A stretch of DNA of 64,000 nt from Pyrocephalus nanus (lineage: Eukaryota; Chordata; Aves; Passeriformes; Tyrannidae). The position numbers and the translations under genes were made by a program. Shown here in pieces: positions 45,994 to 57,640 of the stretch (positions are counted from its first letter, which is position 1; the number at the start of each line of letters is the position of its first letter). The notes beneath the pieces are model-generated. The model did not search any database and had not been told where the DNA came from. It saw only the letters and a program-made list of their open reading frames with translations. The stretch lies in contig CM076271.1 in assembly GCA_038380795.1 (NCBI GenBank), positions 17,375,001 through 17,439,000 of the forward strand, in the 5' to 3' direction.

Positions 45994-47469
45994 AATCCAT
46001 TTTTTGGATTACTTCTGCTGTTTCTATGGCTTGACTTGTACAGCCTCTTTGTAAGAATTGAAAACAGTCTCCCACAAACACAGGAATGGGCAAATGGTTT
46101 AGAGAGCTAATCCACACCTGGGCTACGTAAAAGGGGCTCATATTTTCCAAACAGAAACACAACTCCTTTTATATATGAACCAGATCTGGATCCAAATCCT
46201 AAACCCTTCACCACATCCTACGTGGGGCTCTGCAGTGGTCAAGGGGAGCGGTGGTGGGTGGTGGCTGTGCCCACGTTTCTGCAGGAGCGCTGGCTCCAAC
46301 CCAATGGCAGCCATGGACAAGGAGTCACGTTGACCACGGGCTTGGATGCGAACGGCAGATCCACCCTCAGTTACACCACGGGGAACGCAGGGTAATCCCC
46401 ATCCCGCACACGCCTCGTACAGAAGAATCTGGCCCTGTCTCGTTACTCTTGTTAGAAAAATGAAGGCTGTGACAGAAAATAGCTGAGAACTACATCTTGC
46501 CGATGCCAAAATACAATAATAACATGTTCAAAGATTTAATTTAGAAGACTACAAAGTCTAGCTCATACATCATAACACCTTGAAATAACACTTTAAGGTC
46601 AAATCCTGTGCATTTTTGGAAACCACCAAAACATAATGAAGTTTTACTTAAACACAGCATTTACATTTATAACGCATTTCAGATTCTCCAAGTAAGCTAG
46701 ACCACATGCTAGGAAAATGTACTTCCCACAACATACAAATTAAGTCATGTACAGCCTTCCCTCCGCAGGCTGAACAGCCACCGGCACAAATGGAAGTCCT
46801 GTGTATGGATCAAAGGCAGCATGTGGACCTCAGAACATGATTTTTTATATTTTGTTTTTAATTGGCACAACATCAAATCCCACTAGTAGTTTATTTTTGT
46901 TGCCTTCCTTGCCCCTTTTCTACCTCTCCCACTTATTTCACAACGGAACATTTTTAAACCACCAGAAATCTTTGTGGCAAAGATGATGTCATACTGACAC
47001 AAGATCAGGTGTGAGGTATGGTATGAATAAATACTTATCCGCAACCACATTTAATTTTCAATGGTTGGGCATGAAGAGACAAAGAAGTTCTTATGCAGAC
47101 ATATTAACTGAGGATTTAATTTCGAACGGTCTGCATTTAAAAGAGCAGAACAACACATAGTGCGAGCCTAGAAGAAAAAGGAAAATGAAAAAAATAAAAA
47201 AACACACAAAAAGCCAAAACCCCTTGTACCTCTCCTCTTGGTTTTGGGAACGCAGTGCACAGCCCTGCTCTTCACAGGAATAAATATGCGATGCTTGATT
47301 ACTTCGTCTTCTAAGTCACCGATACCATGCAGGATAATTGTCCTTTATGCACTGGCAATAAAAACTCTCCGTACGAAAATAAATATCTATTTTACAGTAA
47401 TCAAGCAGGAACTAATTTTGTACTTTTTCACAAGTAGCCATTTACTTTGGCACTGAATGGTAATGTGTA

Positions 47470-48300
47470 GTAGAGAACGCAGTATATCCTTTAACCCAAG
47501 AAAAATTAGACTTGAAAATTAATACACAGTGAAAGACAAATTTAAAGCAGCTTTCTTGTGTTCTGACATAAGAATATAAAAATGACACGAGCAACTAAAG
47601 ATTAGTTTACATACTTTTCAATCACAGCTGCCGCTCAGTAACCACAATACCTTTAAAATGACATTCCACCGAAACAGATACAGTTTGGCTGCAACAGCGG
47701 CAAGACACAGTTAACATGAAATTAAAGGGGCATTTTTTATTTACACACATCGTACAGCGCTGAGCCCCAGCACAATTACAATGGAAAGATTTTTAGCGTG
47801 ATTAATTTGGAAATAATCTAGTGATAAATAGAGTGCATTGCAAGTGATTCTGCCGAGCAAATTTTTATCACCAGCCCTAGATGTCAAAACACAGTTTCAG
47901 GGACAGAGAAAGAACGAGTCACATCTTCTTGGTTAATATTTAATTGGGTGCTAAAGATTCCTCCTAAGGACCTCTGAACCATCACTGACAGCCCCACAAG
48001 ATGTCCCTATCTGTGAAACAGATACCAACCCTTTCTGTATAAACTAAAATAACATTAAATTTAATCAAACCATTCAATTAATAAATCACTTCAGTGGACA
48101 TTGCAGCCCAAGCCCTGTTTAATTACATAATTTTAAAAATATTTGCACACTGCAACTGCTAAGATTGGCTCCGAGGTTTCATAATACACACTTAACACTT
48201 GAGTTGGAGAACAAATTTATTTAATAAATGCAGAGCTAAGTGCAATAATGCCACTCCACTCAAACTGCAAAATCACTTAGCATCTCCTGCAAGAAAAAGC
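47470..48300. promoter_or_regulatory. Candidate conserved enhancer-like block
   Basis: Repeat-free AT-rich sequence keeps isolated CpGs and many ATTA/TAAT homeodomain cores, including clusters near 47795-47820 and 48055-48085. Several stretches, such as 47625-47890, have the even, repeat-free look of ultraconserved non-coding DNA. No sustained reading frame. Not testable without alignment. Confidence 0.35.
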
Positions 48301-51300
48301 AAATAAACTTTTTCCCCATTTAAATTCATGTCCCTGTTACCACCAGCTCTTGCAGAAGCCACCATCTCCTTTCTGCCCATGTCCCTGCAGTCTCTGGGTT
48401 GCCTAAGCCCAGGAAAGGGGTGGCAGACCTGGTGTTTCCCCCACGGCACAGAGCATCCCTCTACTCCTCCTGCACATGGAATCCCTGGCCTCCCTCTCCT
48501 TGCCCTCTACCCCCATCCCTCCCCTGCCCGCTTTTCCCTCTGTTTCTTCCCCCATGATATTCTTTTCTGCCCCTTGTTCTCTGCTGCTTGCTGGTGCTCC
48601 AGTTCTTCCCATTCCCACCTCGATTTCCTGCCCTGAGCTTCCCTCACCCGCTCTCTCTTACTGACATTTGAGGTAACTGCAGTTAAAAAGATAGTGGAGG
48701 GTGGGGGGGAAACACAAAAAAAAAAACCACAACAGGACAGAGGGAAGAGGCTGGGGAGGAGAGCAAGGAAAGAAAATAGTTTATTAATGCCAAGCAGAAC
48801 TACACAATTTCCAACAACAGCAAGAGACACTCCAGAGCACCGGGATGAAAAATAAAAGCCGTGGACTAAGTGTATTGCGTGACGCAGGATTCAGGATCTG
48901 GGATGGGTGCAACGCCTGTATTTGCAGAAAAACCCGGTATATCCAAAGGAGCCCGTGTTACTGCCATATATAACTAGGTGTGACAACATGGGAGAGGTTT
49001 AAATACAGATGGACTGAGCGGTGGCCTTAAATGAAGGGGAAAAAAAGCAAAGCTAAGGGTTTGTCACAGCTTAGAGGCACAGCTGTGTGCACTCGTACAG
49101 ACTTTGCATTCATTCATATAGAGCACAGCTTTCAGATCCTGTGGTTCCAGCACGATTTTTGGACGAAAGTTGAGCCTCAAAAATAAATAAGTCTATATTT
49201 GGCCTGCCCTGGATTCTGAATGCTCTCAACAGTACTTTGCATAGAAACAATCTGAATTAATACAGGTTAAGTTTTACAGATTATAATATTCTTTACCAAG
49301 CCAATGGATGCACCTCTAAAATTCAGTGCCCTGACAAATAGTAGGGCTCTTGAAAGTCTGCTTGTATTAGTTTTATGGATCTATTCTACTGCTTAAATCA
49401 GGTCTCATTAAAATTACCATCCACACAAGTTCTCCCACTGGGAAATCTACATGCCAGAGCTACTCCAGTTCCGCAGGCGGTGCTCGGAGGGGGTTGCATA
49501 TTGCAAAATAGCTGTGGACACAGTGGGGGGGAGGACAGGGAGAAGAACAAGAGGACTTCAGGACAGCAAACAAGTTACTCCTTATGCTCCTCTGATTTTT
49601 AGTCACTGCAACTTTTGCTCAGGTGCTGCAAATGCATCCCTGAAAAGAAACGCTACTGCCAGAAATTAAACCAGGAGGGGTGTGTGTGTGTGTGTGTGTG
49701 ATGTAAAGTGTCCCTTGGAAAGCCAGATCTGGCCTCAAAGATCCATTTTCGTGCTGGAATGGCAGGCTAAATATGCAAACACTGCACCTGACAACTTACA
49801 CTAAAGCATATGATCTGCACACTGCCCCTCCAGTTTAATTTTTAATAGTAACAGTACTTAAATCTCAGCATTAATGTATGAATGTTCAAATGAATACAAT
49901 TAAAGGCATCTCTATTTTCTTCAGTGCTAACGACCTGGAAGATCTCTCCACCCTTCATATTTGCAGGGATTATTACAAATACATTCTGTAGCCGTTGTTT
50001 TGGCACAGCAGCAAAAACCTTTGCCTTTTAAATATAAAGTAACAGGAATAATGAATAATATATCTTCTGATTTTTGTCCTGCCATGATATATATATAATG
50101 ATATATAAAATGTTCATTTATTATTATCACACATCCTAGGGAGCAGACATGCAAAATTACTTTTTTTTTTTGTCTTATAAGGGTCATTTATCATACGGAA
50201 CATCCTCCAAATAGGTAGTCCTAAAATCTCAATTTACAAAGACATTTTTTAAAGCTGAATTCTTCAAACAGGGCTACTCTCCTGATGGTTAAAATAAAAA
50301 CTTTATGATATTAAAATAGCTGGATTTAAGGAGGGAGAAATGCCCTGCATTTTCTTTTAGAAGATCCTGCTCCAAGAAATTATGCCTGCCTATTATTTTA
50401 ACTAAAACTTGCCACATTTATTAGTAAGTAAAGCACTGCACAACTCTCTTTAGGCCAAATCCTGAAAAGAAAAGCATCTACTAAAAGAGCATTAATTTTT
50501 ATCGTAGCATCTGTGATCTTTGGGTGGGGAAAGGAAACACTATAAAGAACGAAGTCTGTATATACAAACTATCAGTCAGATTTTAACACTTATGCAGAAT
50601 AATGCAAAGCTTTATTTCTTTTTGATGTTAGCAGGCTTTTTTTTTTTTCCCATTCCATTTTTCAATATGTAAAATGACAAAATGCAAAAAAACCAACAAA
50701 AACACGAAAATGTGCTTGTTAGGGCTGGCCTAGTTTTTTGAAACACGCACAAAAAGAAAACCCACTCATATGATCTTATTTTAATATGTAATAGAAGAAT
50801 CTGGCAAACATTAGCCAGAATAAGCCTAGCCAGCGAACACAGACTAACATACAAGTCTGCTGCTGCAAAGCAAAAGGGAAATCTGATCTACCTCTTCCAG
50901 CACACAAGAGCAGCATCTTTCACCTGAAGAGCACTGACAGAGCGAGGTGCAGGTGCCCAGGTGGGGCTGTGGCTGCCTGAGCAAACATCTGCTCCCTCTC
51001 AGCTCCTCAGTGCTTACACCACCACCTCACCTTCCTCTTGTCTGGCAATTTAAAATAAAAAAAAAAAAAAACAAACACCAAACCCCAGTCTCCAGTCTGT
51101 CCTCAAGTAAATTTGTGTCTTCTCCCCAAAGCAAGGTCCACGCTCACTCCAGCACTGGCCACTCTCATTTTGGGAAGCCAGACCCAGCGAAACCTCAAGC
51201 AGTGGAACAATGCTCTTTTCACGAAAAATTCTGTGCCCAAAATCTTCTTCAAGCCATGCAGCTTTGAAGCGGTACCCAGAGAAAGAGCCGGGCATAAAAC

Positions 51301-52485
51301 TACCTCCAGGGGGAAAGAAAAGAAGAAAAAAAAAAAATTATCAAGAAAGAAAAAGGGAATGGGAGAGCTGGAGTCAGCACAGCTAAAGACTCCGATGAGG
51401 AGGGAGTGGAGGTGGAAGAGAGCTACAAAGCACTTAATTATAAACCTAAAACTGTTCAAAAACCAATCTCACGCTAACAATTTGCGTATTTTGGGATTAC
51501 CTACGGATGAGGAAGGTTCAGCTTAATCAGCTATCTGTGCAAATGGATCCCCAACGTGCCGGAGCTGAACTCAATGGACAATCCCGTTAGAGTGGAAAGA
51601 GCACATGAAACGCCCTTGAGAAACGTGGCTAATGCCACAAACACTGAGGAAACAACCGTTAATAAATTCCTCCATTTTCAGGCTTAGGAGGCAAAGGGCA
51701 AGTGTTGAAAGAAGCGGAAGATGGGAAGGGCATGGCTACGCTTCATAAAAAGTCCATTTCATGTGTCACATATTCCTGAGGCAGGTCTCAGTCCTCACAT
51801 TAAAACCAACGTTTTTAACCCACTAAAATAAGCCTCCCAAGAGGGAAACAACTACATCTCTTCTTTAAGTCACCTAAACTTAAGATGTCTCTCTCCCTCT
51901 TCTAGGATAGGAGACAACAGAAGAAAAGTCTCTATAAATAGAGAGAACAGAGAGTCTCCATAAAAAGAAAAAAATTGGAAAAAGTATCTATTTAAAAAGC
52001 TGGCAAAATGTATGAACTCAGGTATCAGAGGCACTTCGTAAAACTCAAGTTAGGGCTTTCACTTTTTGATCATTGCCATCCCTTAGGACAGAAGCTGCTC
52101 CCTCGTCTGACCACATCGTGCCAGAGATTCACTTGGCCTCTCTCTAGCCTGTGTTTACCCAGGAAGCATGCTGTGGACCACCACATAGGGGGAAATCACT
52201 ATCAGAAACAAACTGGGGGTGGATAGTTCCCCAAAACCAGGTTATACACTGAGACAGACATGGGTTTGGCAACTGCTGTAAGACCAGGTCTCAACCTGCC
52301 ACCCGTTATCCACAGCCCACACTGGGTGCTGTTGGGATGCAGGGTCAGGAGAAGGTCCATGTGGTGGGAAAAGACCCGAGGAGCTCTGCGCTGCTGCCAT
52401 CATCAGCCGTAGGCAGCTACCCAGACTTCAAAAGCCCATCAGTGATTCTGTGGGGCCTGATCCTACCAAGGACCTTACCCATCCT
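48301..52485. other. Non-coding stretch
   Basis: No supported exon. A C/T-rich segment at 48.33-48.66 kb gives long Pro/Ser-rich (plus) and Gly/Glu-rich (minus) frames and a minus-strand 107-codon frame to 48830; these follow base composition. A strong minus-strand donor GGAAG|GTGAGG near 51031 has an acceptor only 11 nt upstream. A runs lie at about 51057-51071 and 51329. Confidence 0.45.
49681..49700. repeat. (TG)10 microsatellite
   Basis: Ten perfect TG units preceded by AGGAGGGG. Likely polymorphic. Confidence 0.9.
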
Positions 52486-52488
52486 TAC

Positions 52489-52543
52489 CTCTGAAAACAC
52501 ATTTATCACCATGGGCAGAGGACTCCGGAGCATCCCCGCTGTC
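52489..52543 (-). other. Exon-like 55-nt segment with good splice borders
   Basis: On the minus strand GCTTGGTTCTTTCAG ends at 52544 and a strong donor TCAGAG|GTAAGG follows 52489. Two of three frames are open; one reads DSGDAPESSAHGDKCVFR, the other includes MLRSPLPMVINVFSE. Neither is recognised. Composition is GC-richer than the flanks. Short open intervals between splice-like sites are frequent by chance, so confidence is low. Confidence 0.18.
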
Positions 52544-55500
52544 CTGAAAGAACCAAGCCTGGCTTCAGCGACCACCCTGCAGACTGACTCCTCTCCTACC
52601 TGGGTCTGATCCAAGCGCTCCCACAGCGCACTTGTACATTTTATTCTCTCTCTCCCTGAAGCTTTGGCAACTGAAATCTATTATGATATCAAAAGGTAGC
52701 TGACAACATAAAATGTATCCCGCTGAGTTGATGCCGCACGCTGCTAAATTTACAACAACATAAGTATCATAAAAATTATAAGAACTGCAAATTAACCACT
52801 GATTTTTTAGTTCAGTGACATAAATAACAGTAAAGATCTGGAAAACTTCCAAACATCTTTACAACTGTTTAATTTGTCAAAATCTATCAAGTGTATTTCA
52901 ACCACAAACCTGTCCTCTGCAGTGCATTAGTTTTCACATACTTATGTTGGCATCAAAGGCAGCAAAAAAAAAATAAAGCTTCTGTAATTACTGTGTTCTG
53001 ATGCACCTTTCCAGTCACGCTTTTATTTCTGCTTCTCTTCCTCTGTACTTCTCTGTTGACACTAACAGTCAGCAATGTTTTAAAAACATTCACACTAAAA
53101 AAGACCAAAAAAAAATCCCCCACTACTGCTTTCCACTCCTCCCAGGTCTGCTTGGGATACTCAAGGCGGCACATCGCTTTGTTTGCCGATTGGAGTGGTT
53201 TTCCACTCACGTGCTGCGCGTTCCTTGTGACGCTTGCGTCAGCAAACCCTTTTATTTACTCCTTTATTTGTCCACCAAGCCCTGTGAATGCAAAGCCACC
53301 CTTCCAGCAGCTGCAAGAGAGCAGCCAAAAATCGACAAAAATAATAAATTTTATAGGCTCTATTGTTTTTCCTAGAAGACAAGCTCATTTTTCTGTAGCT
53401 ATTTATATGGCTAAATAGCAATTATTGTATTTTCTGATACACAGATTTACTAAAAAGAGTACACTTCTTTCACAGCCATTACAAGATGAACTAAATTTGA
53501 AGTCCAAATATGTTGAACTGCTGAGGCACAAAGTTAGGCTCTTTCTGAAAAATAAAACAAAATGTATTTCTATTATTTGGCAAATGAGGGGCTGTGGAGC
53601 TTCTTAAGCCCCCAAGGCTCTGCCTGGCAAAAAAGCTTTGATCATGGCACCAACACAGTGGAGGGGTTGTCAGTGCTGGTCTCAGCATGAGTCAAGGCAG
53701 TCAAGATGGGTTTTTTTGCCTTTTGCAGAAAAAAGTGGCCAACATCTTTTCACGTGCTATTTGCTGCCCTACACATGGGTTCGCACCAAGAAAATTTGTA
53801 CTCCAAATGCTGCAAGGTAGTTGCTGTATAAAAAATAACATATAAATCAAGTAGGTGCTGAGAACTAAACAAGACTTTTCTGTCACATTTTTGCTTTTAC
53901 ACAGGCTTCTCATGGTAGGGAGAAGGGCTTTTCCCTTTGAGCTGGCTCCGCTTTCCTCAGGAGCCATTTTGTACCTTTCCTGCACTTAAAATGTGAAATA
54001 TTACAGGAACTAATTAAACCTTCTTAAATGGGAGAAACTAATAAATCCCTCCCTCTAATGATGCTGAAGTGCACTTGTGAGTGACTGCACAAACACACTC
54101 ACTGCAGCTCCACAGGCATGAAAGCCCATTGCAGAGGCTGAAGAGGGGTAGGTTCACAAAGATGTGGTTACCCAGATATTCCTATATGCTCCCACCAGAC
54201 TCAAAGGTTCACCTGCTCTCCAGAGCTGACAACCCCACCATCCCAATCAGGCAAGGTTTGGTGATCCATCACTTGTGGACCACAAGGGTGACGTGGCTCA
54301 GTCCCACAGGCTGGTGGGCTGAATGGCACAGAATGTTTTTTTTGAGGGTTATATATGCTGGGATGTGTTATTTCACACAGGACAATGTCTCAACACACTG
54401 GCTATCCCCATGGAAGCAGGAAAGGGAGGTGAAGGACTGAGTTTAACACAATAGGTTAAGCTCAGCCTCCCACTCCCAGTAAATCTTTTCATACTGCAAG
54501 GGCAAAATAGAATTGCTTACAGTTTGTCTTAAAAATAGGATTTATGCTTCAAATATAGACAACCAACCCAGAAAATAGCACAGCTGTAAAAATTAAGCAT
54601 CCAAATATACAAGAAATCTTAAATTAATTTTCCCACTGTGTTGTTTGCAAGAGCAATACACTTAAATGGCCACAACTCATTCAGTGACACCCAGAGGTAC
54701 CATGCAAGCGCTATGGAACAACGCAAGTAATTCAAAGTTCTTTGATTAAATCTAATATAATTGCACATAACTGGAAGAAATCACAGCAAGTTGGCTTCGC
54801 ATATTGCTCTGCATAAATCAGAGGCGATTCCCACGAAATCTCTCCTTTCCAGACTATTTTATCTAAGTGACATATAGCTGTTACAATAATTTTTGAGCGA
54901 TTTTGATTCCCACTGTGGTATAATGAGTAATGAAGAAAGCACGTTTTTTACTCTGGTTTGCACTGATGAGATGTGTTTCTTTGACTAAACCCTCGGTGAC
55001 TCAGTTCTGCCCCTCCACAACAAGGAGTTCTCATGTTTCCCTCTACACAGAGAAAAAAAAGAGAGTCTTCAACTATCCTGTTCTCAGCTCAAACCAAAGG
55101 GAAGACCTTAAAAGCTCCTGTAATTTGTGCTGCTCGTTGCAGAGTAGGACCTGACACCAAGGTGCTGTACAAACCCAGAGCCCCAGGCCCAGCAAAGAGA
55201 CCCCAGTGCTACAAAACACTGTTTGAGGACAAAAGTGCCCCAAAAATTGAGTTCTATGCAGGGAAAAGGAGACCTTCAACACGAGCCTGAGGAACATTTC
55301 TCACTCTGTGCAGGGGAACATGGCTTGGCCAGAGTGACTTCCTTTAAACTCAAAAGCTTGGCAACAGCCCTCTGCAACCATCTTTCTCTGGTGTTCCCAG
55401 AAAGGGTGACCACAAAAACTGCTTCTTGCAATGCAGGGAGAACTGGCCTTTTTCTGTGCTCAGCACCAGGTTTTCAAACCTAAGTTTCTCTTTCCAGTAA

Positions 55501-57235
55501 CGTGTGATGTGAAGGCTTTGTGCTACGTAGGGCCTAATATTTTCAGGCCTGGAGACTTAATTACAATCTACTCTAATTGGCACATGGCACCAAAGTATAA
55601 ATATTAATAACATTAACCAAAAAAAAAAAAATAAAAAGCCCTGATTGAGATGGCAAGCTGAAGAATGAATCAATAAATCAACAGTAATCTTCTTCCTTAA
55701 TCACAGCTGCTACTCCGCCCTTTTTATTGATCTCTGTCCTCTTTTTTTTTTTTTTTTTTGCTTTATTTCACCATAATCTTCTGATTCTTGATTGAATTAG
55801 TTAAAAACAATTGCACACCTAGCCAGGATAAGCCACGCTTTGGTTTTAAAACCCTTCTTGTGGTAGCAGCTGCACCGTGAGTTGTATGATGTTGAGACCA
55901 ACCTTTCACTGGGTAGCTTCTCCCTCTCCTGATGCTCATCCCTGAATCCCCAAACTGAACAATTTGGCTGATTGGTGGGCAGTCAAGGTTTGTTCTGTCT
56001 AGGAGAGAGGCAACCATGCTAGACCTCACCTCCCCCTCAGCCACGACGATGTTTTCATGCATATATTTAAAGGAACTTCCATTTAACTGTCCTACTGTAA
56101 TCTGAAAGCCAGCCAGAAATCCAAACCGTGTATTTTCTTCAGGAATATTTGTTGATCAAATATTTTACTTCAATGTTCTCTACAGCATCATTATGGCACT
56201 TGCACATGTTCACCCCAAGTATAAATCTTCAGCATGTCCTACCTGCCTCTGCAGCAGCTTTCCTGGAAACGGCTTTATTGTGTTCTAGTAAACTTCACTT
56301 GTGTTATTTATTTTCCTTTAAAAGAGAAGTTACACTTCACTGTATTCATTCCTAGCAAAGACAAGTTTCTGCCCATCAAAAGACAAGTTTACTGCAAGGA
56401 CTCTTTGTAATAATACTGATAATGGGTAGAAATTACACATTTTTATAAGGTAGAAGACAAAGCACTTCATGTTTTATAATAGTTGTGCTGATATCATAGT
56501 TTCACCAAACTGTGCTTTCAGACAAAATTATAGCTTTCCCTCCCCAGTGACCTAACCTGCAACTATTTAGGATAGATATAATGGGGCAAACTGTCAACTA
56601 CAAATCAAGAGATGCACTGGCTTCAATGGAGATTTTGCAATTGGCTTACAAAGACTTATAAAGTGACGAGCTGACCTCCTATTTTCAGTAAAAGGTTGAA
56701 AGAAAACAAATCAGGCTGGGAAAAAAATCACTAAATAAAGCTTTAAAAACTGGCAAAAATAAAGAAAAAAAGAAAAAGAGCCTTCAGGTTGCGAGCTGAA
56801 ACGCAGCTCACATTTTAATAACAGGCAATAATCACAAATATTACTGAACAAAGGAAAAGGAAACCAAAACACGCCGAGAAAGATAATCAAGAAATGTGCT
56901 TATAGGATGCCAGTCCAACTGATTAAAGATCTTCAGAAAGCAGGATATCCCACCTAGAGCCGTTAAGCCTTATCTGGATCCTTACATACCCACACCCCTG
57001 CCAACATCAGATCTGAGGACAGAGAAGAGGAGCCCATCCTTCTTCCTTATTACTTCTGCCCCTCCTTTTGTATATGCCCAGTGGAGCTGCTCCTCACAGC
57101 CTGTTAAATGTTTGTTACACAACCTTCATTTTGCTTAGGTTAAAGCAGGAGGGAAGCTGCACCCAGTAATTTCCCCCCCCCCATGGAAAAAGAAGCGAGG
57201 CAAGAGATCCCAGGCCGGGCGTGTTTTCAGAAGTG
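52544..57235. other. Non-coding stretch
   Basis: No supported exon. The 119-codon plus frame at 54081-54440 and the 124- and 120-codon overlapping plus frames at 53001-53418 lack exon borders. A/T runs lie near 52966, 53108, 55620 and 55743. A minus-strand donor-like GGCAG|GTAGGA near 56244 stands alone. Confidence 0.45.
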
Positions 57236-57239
57236 GCAG

Positions 57240-57640
57240 GTCCCTAAACTGGGCTGAGATATATAAATGATCCAACATGACTCAGGGACGTCGTTCTAGC
57301 AGGTAACGGCAAACAAACAGCAGTAGCTAGTTAATGATGATCTGCAATAATGTCAGGGAGACTTGTTCCCATGTAAGTAACCTGCCACGCCGGGGATACA
57401 AATTGTCTGGGATTTGATAGCACCTACTGCAGAGAGCAGCGTTATCAATGTGCTCGTGAGCGCAGATAAATGGAGCACTATTTCCCTGCGCTGCCGCTGT
57501 CACTTTCTCCGGTCCGTCAGCCCCTTTCTTAAACCGATTGCTATTTTTATTACACTCCTTAAAATATGAAGCGGGAGACTCCTTTTCCTGAAATACACTG
57601 GGCTAGATAGATGACGCCTTTTAAATAATATTCTTTTCTT
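57240..57640. promoter_or_regulatory. Candidate conserved enhancer-like block with AP-1 and CRE-like sites
   Basis: Within AT-rich flanks this repeat-free block keeps an unusual number of isolated CpGs. It carries an exact AP-1 site TGACTCA at 57278-57284, a CRE-like GACGTC at 57287-57292, and several AATGA/TTAAT homeodomain cores (57335-57350). No frame has exon borders. Its regular, CpG-retaining composition is my strongest by-eye conserved-element candidate in the right half. Confidence 0.4.

Larger units (their letters stand above)
40961..47465. other. Long non-coding stretch
   Basis: No supported exon. Frames at 42724-42951 and 43274-43513 (plus) have ATG starts but no splice borders or known domains. 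A runs lie at about 43219-43231; a (CA)n lies at 44450-44463 and a T/AT tract at 45961-45993. A GC-richer patch at 45.6-45.8 and 46.2-46.4 kb has no exon. A minus-strand donor-like CATG|GTGAGT near 42483 stands alone. Confidence 0.45.

Noticed and set aside
48328..48830. Pro/Ser-rich plus and Glu/Gly-rich minus frames
   Set aside because: Explained by a C/T-rich tract.
51031..51060. Strong minus-strand donor GGAAG|GTGAGG
   Set aside because: The only acceptor nearby leaves an 11-nt exon, too short to support without data.
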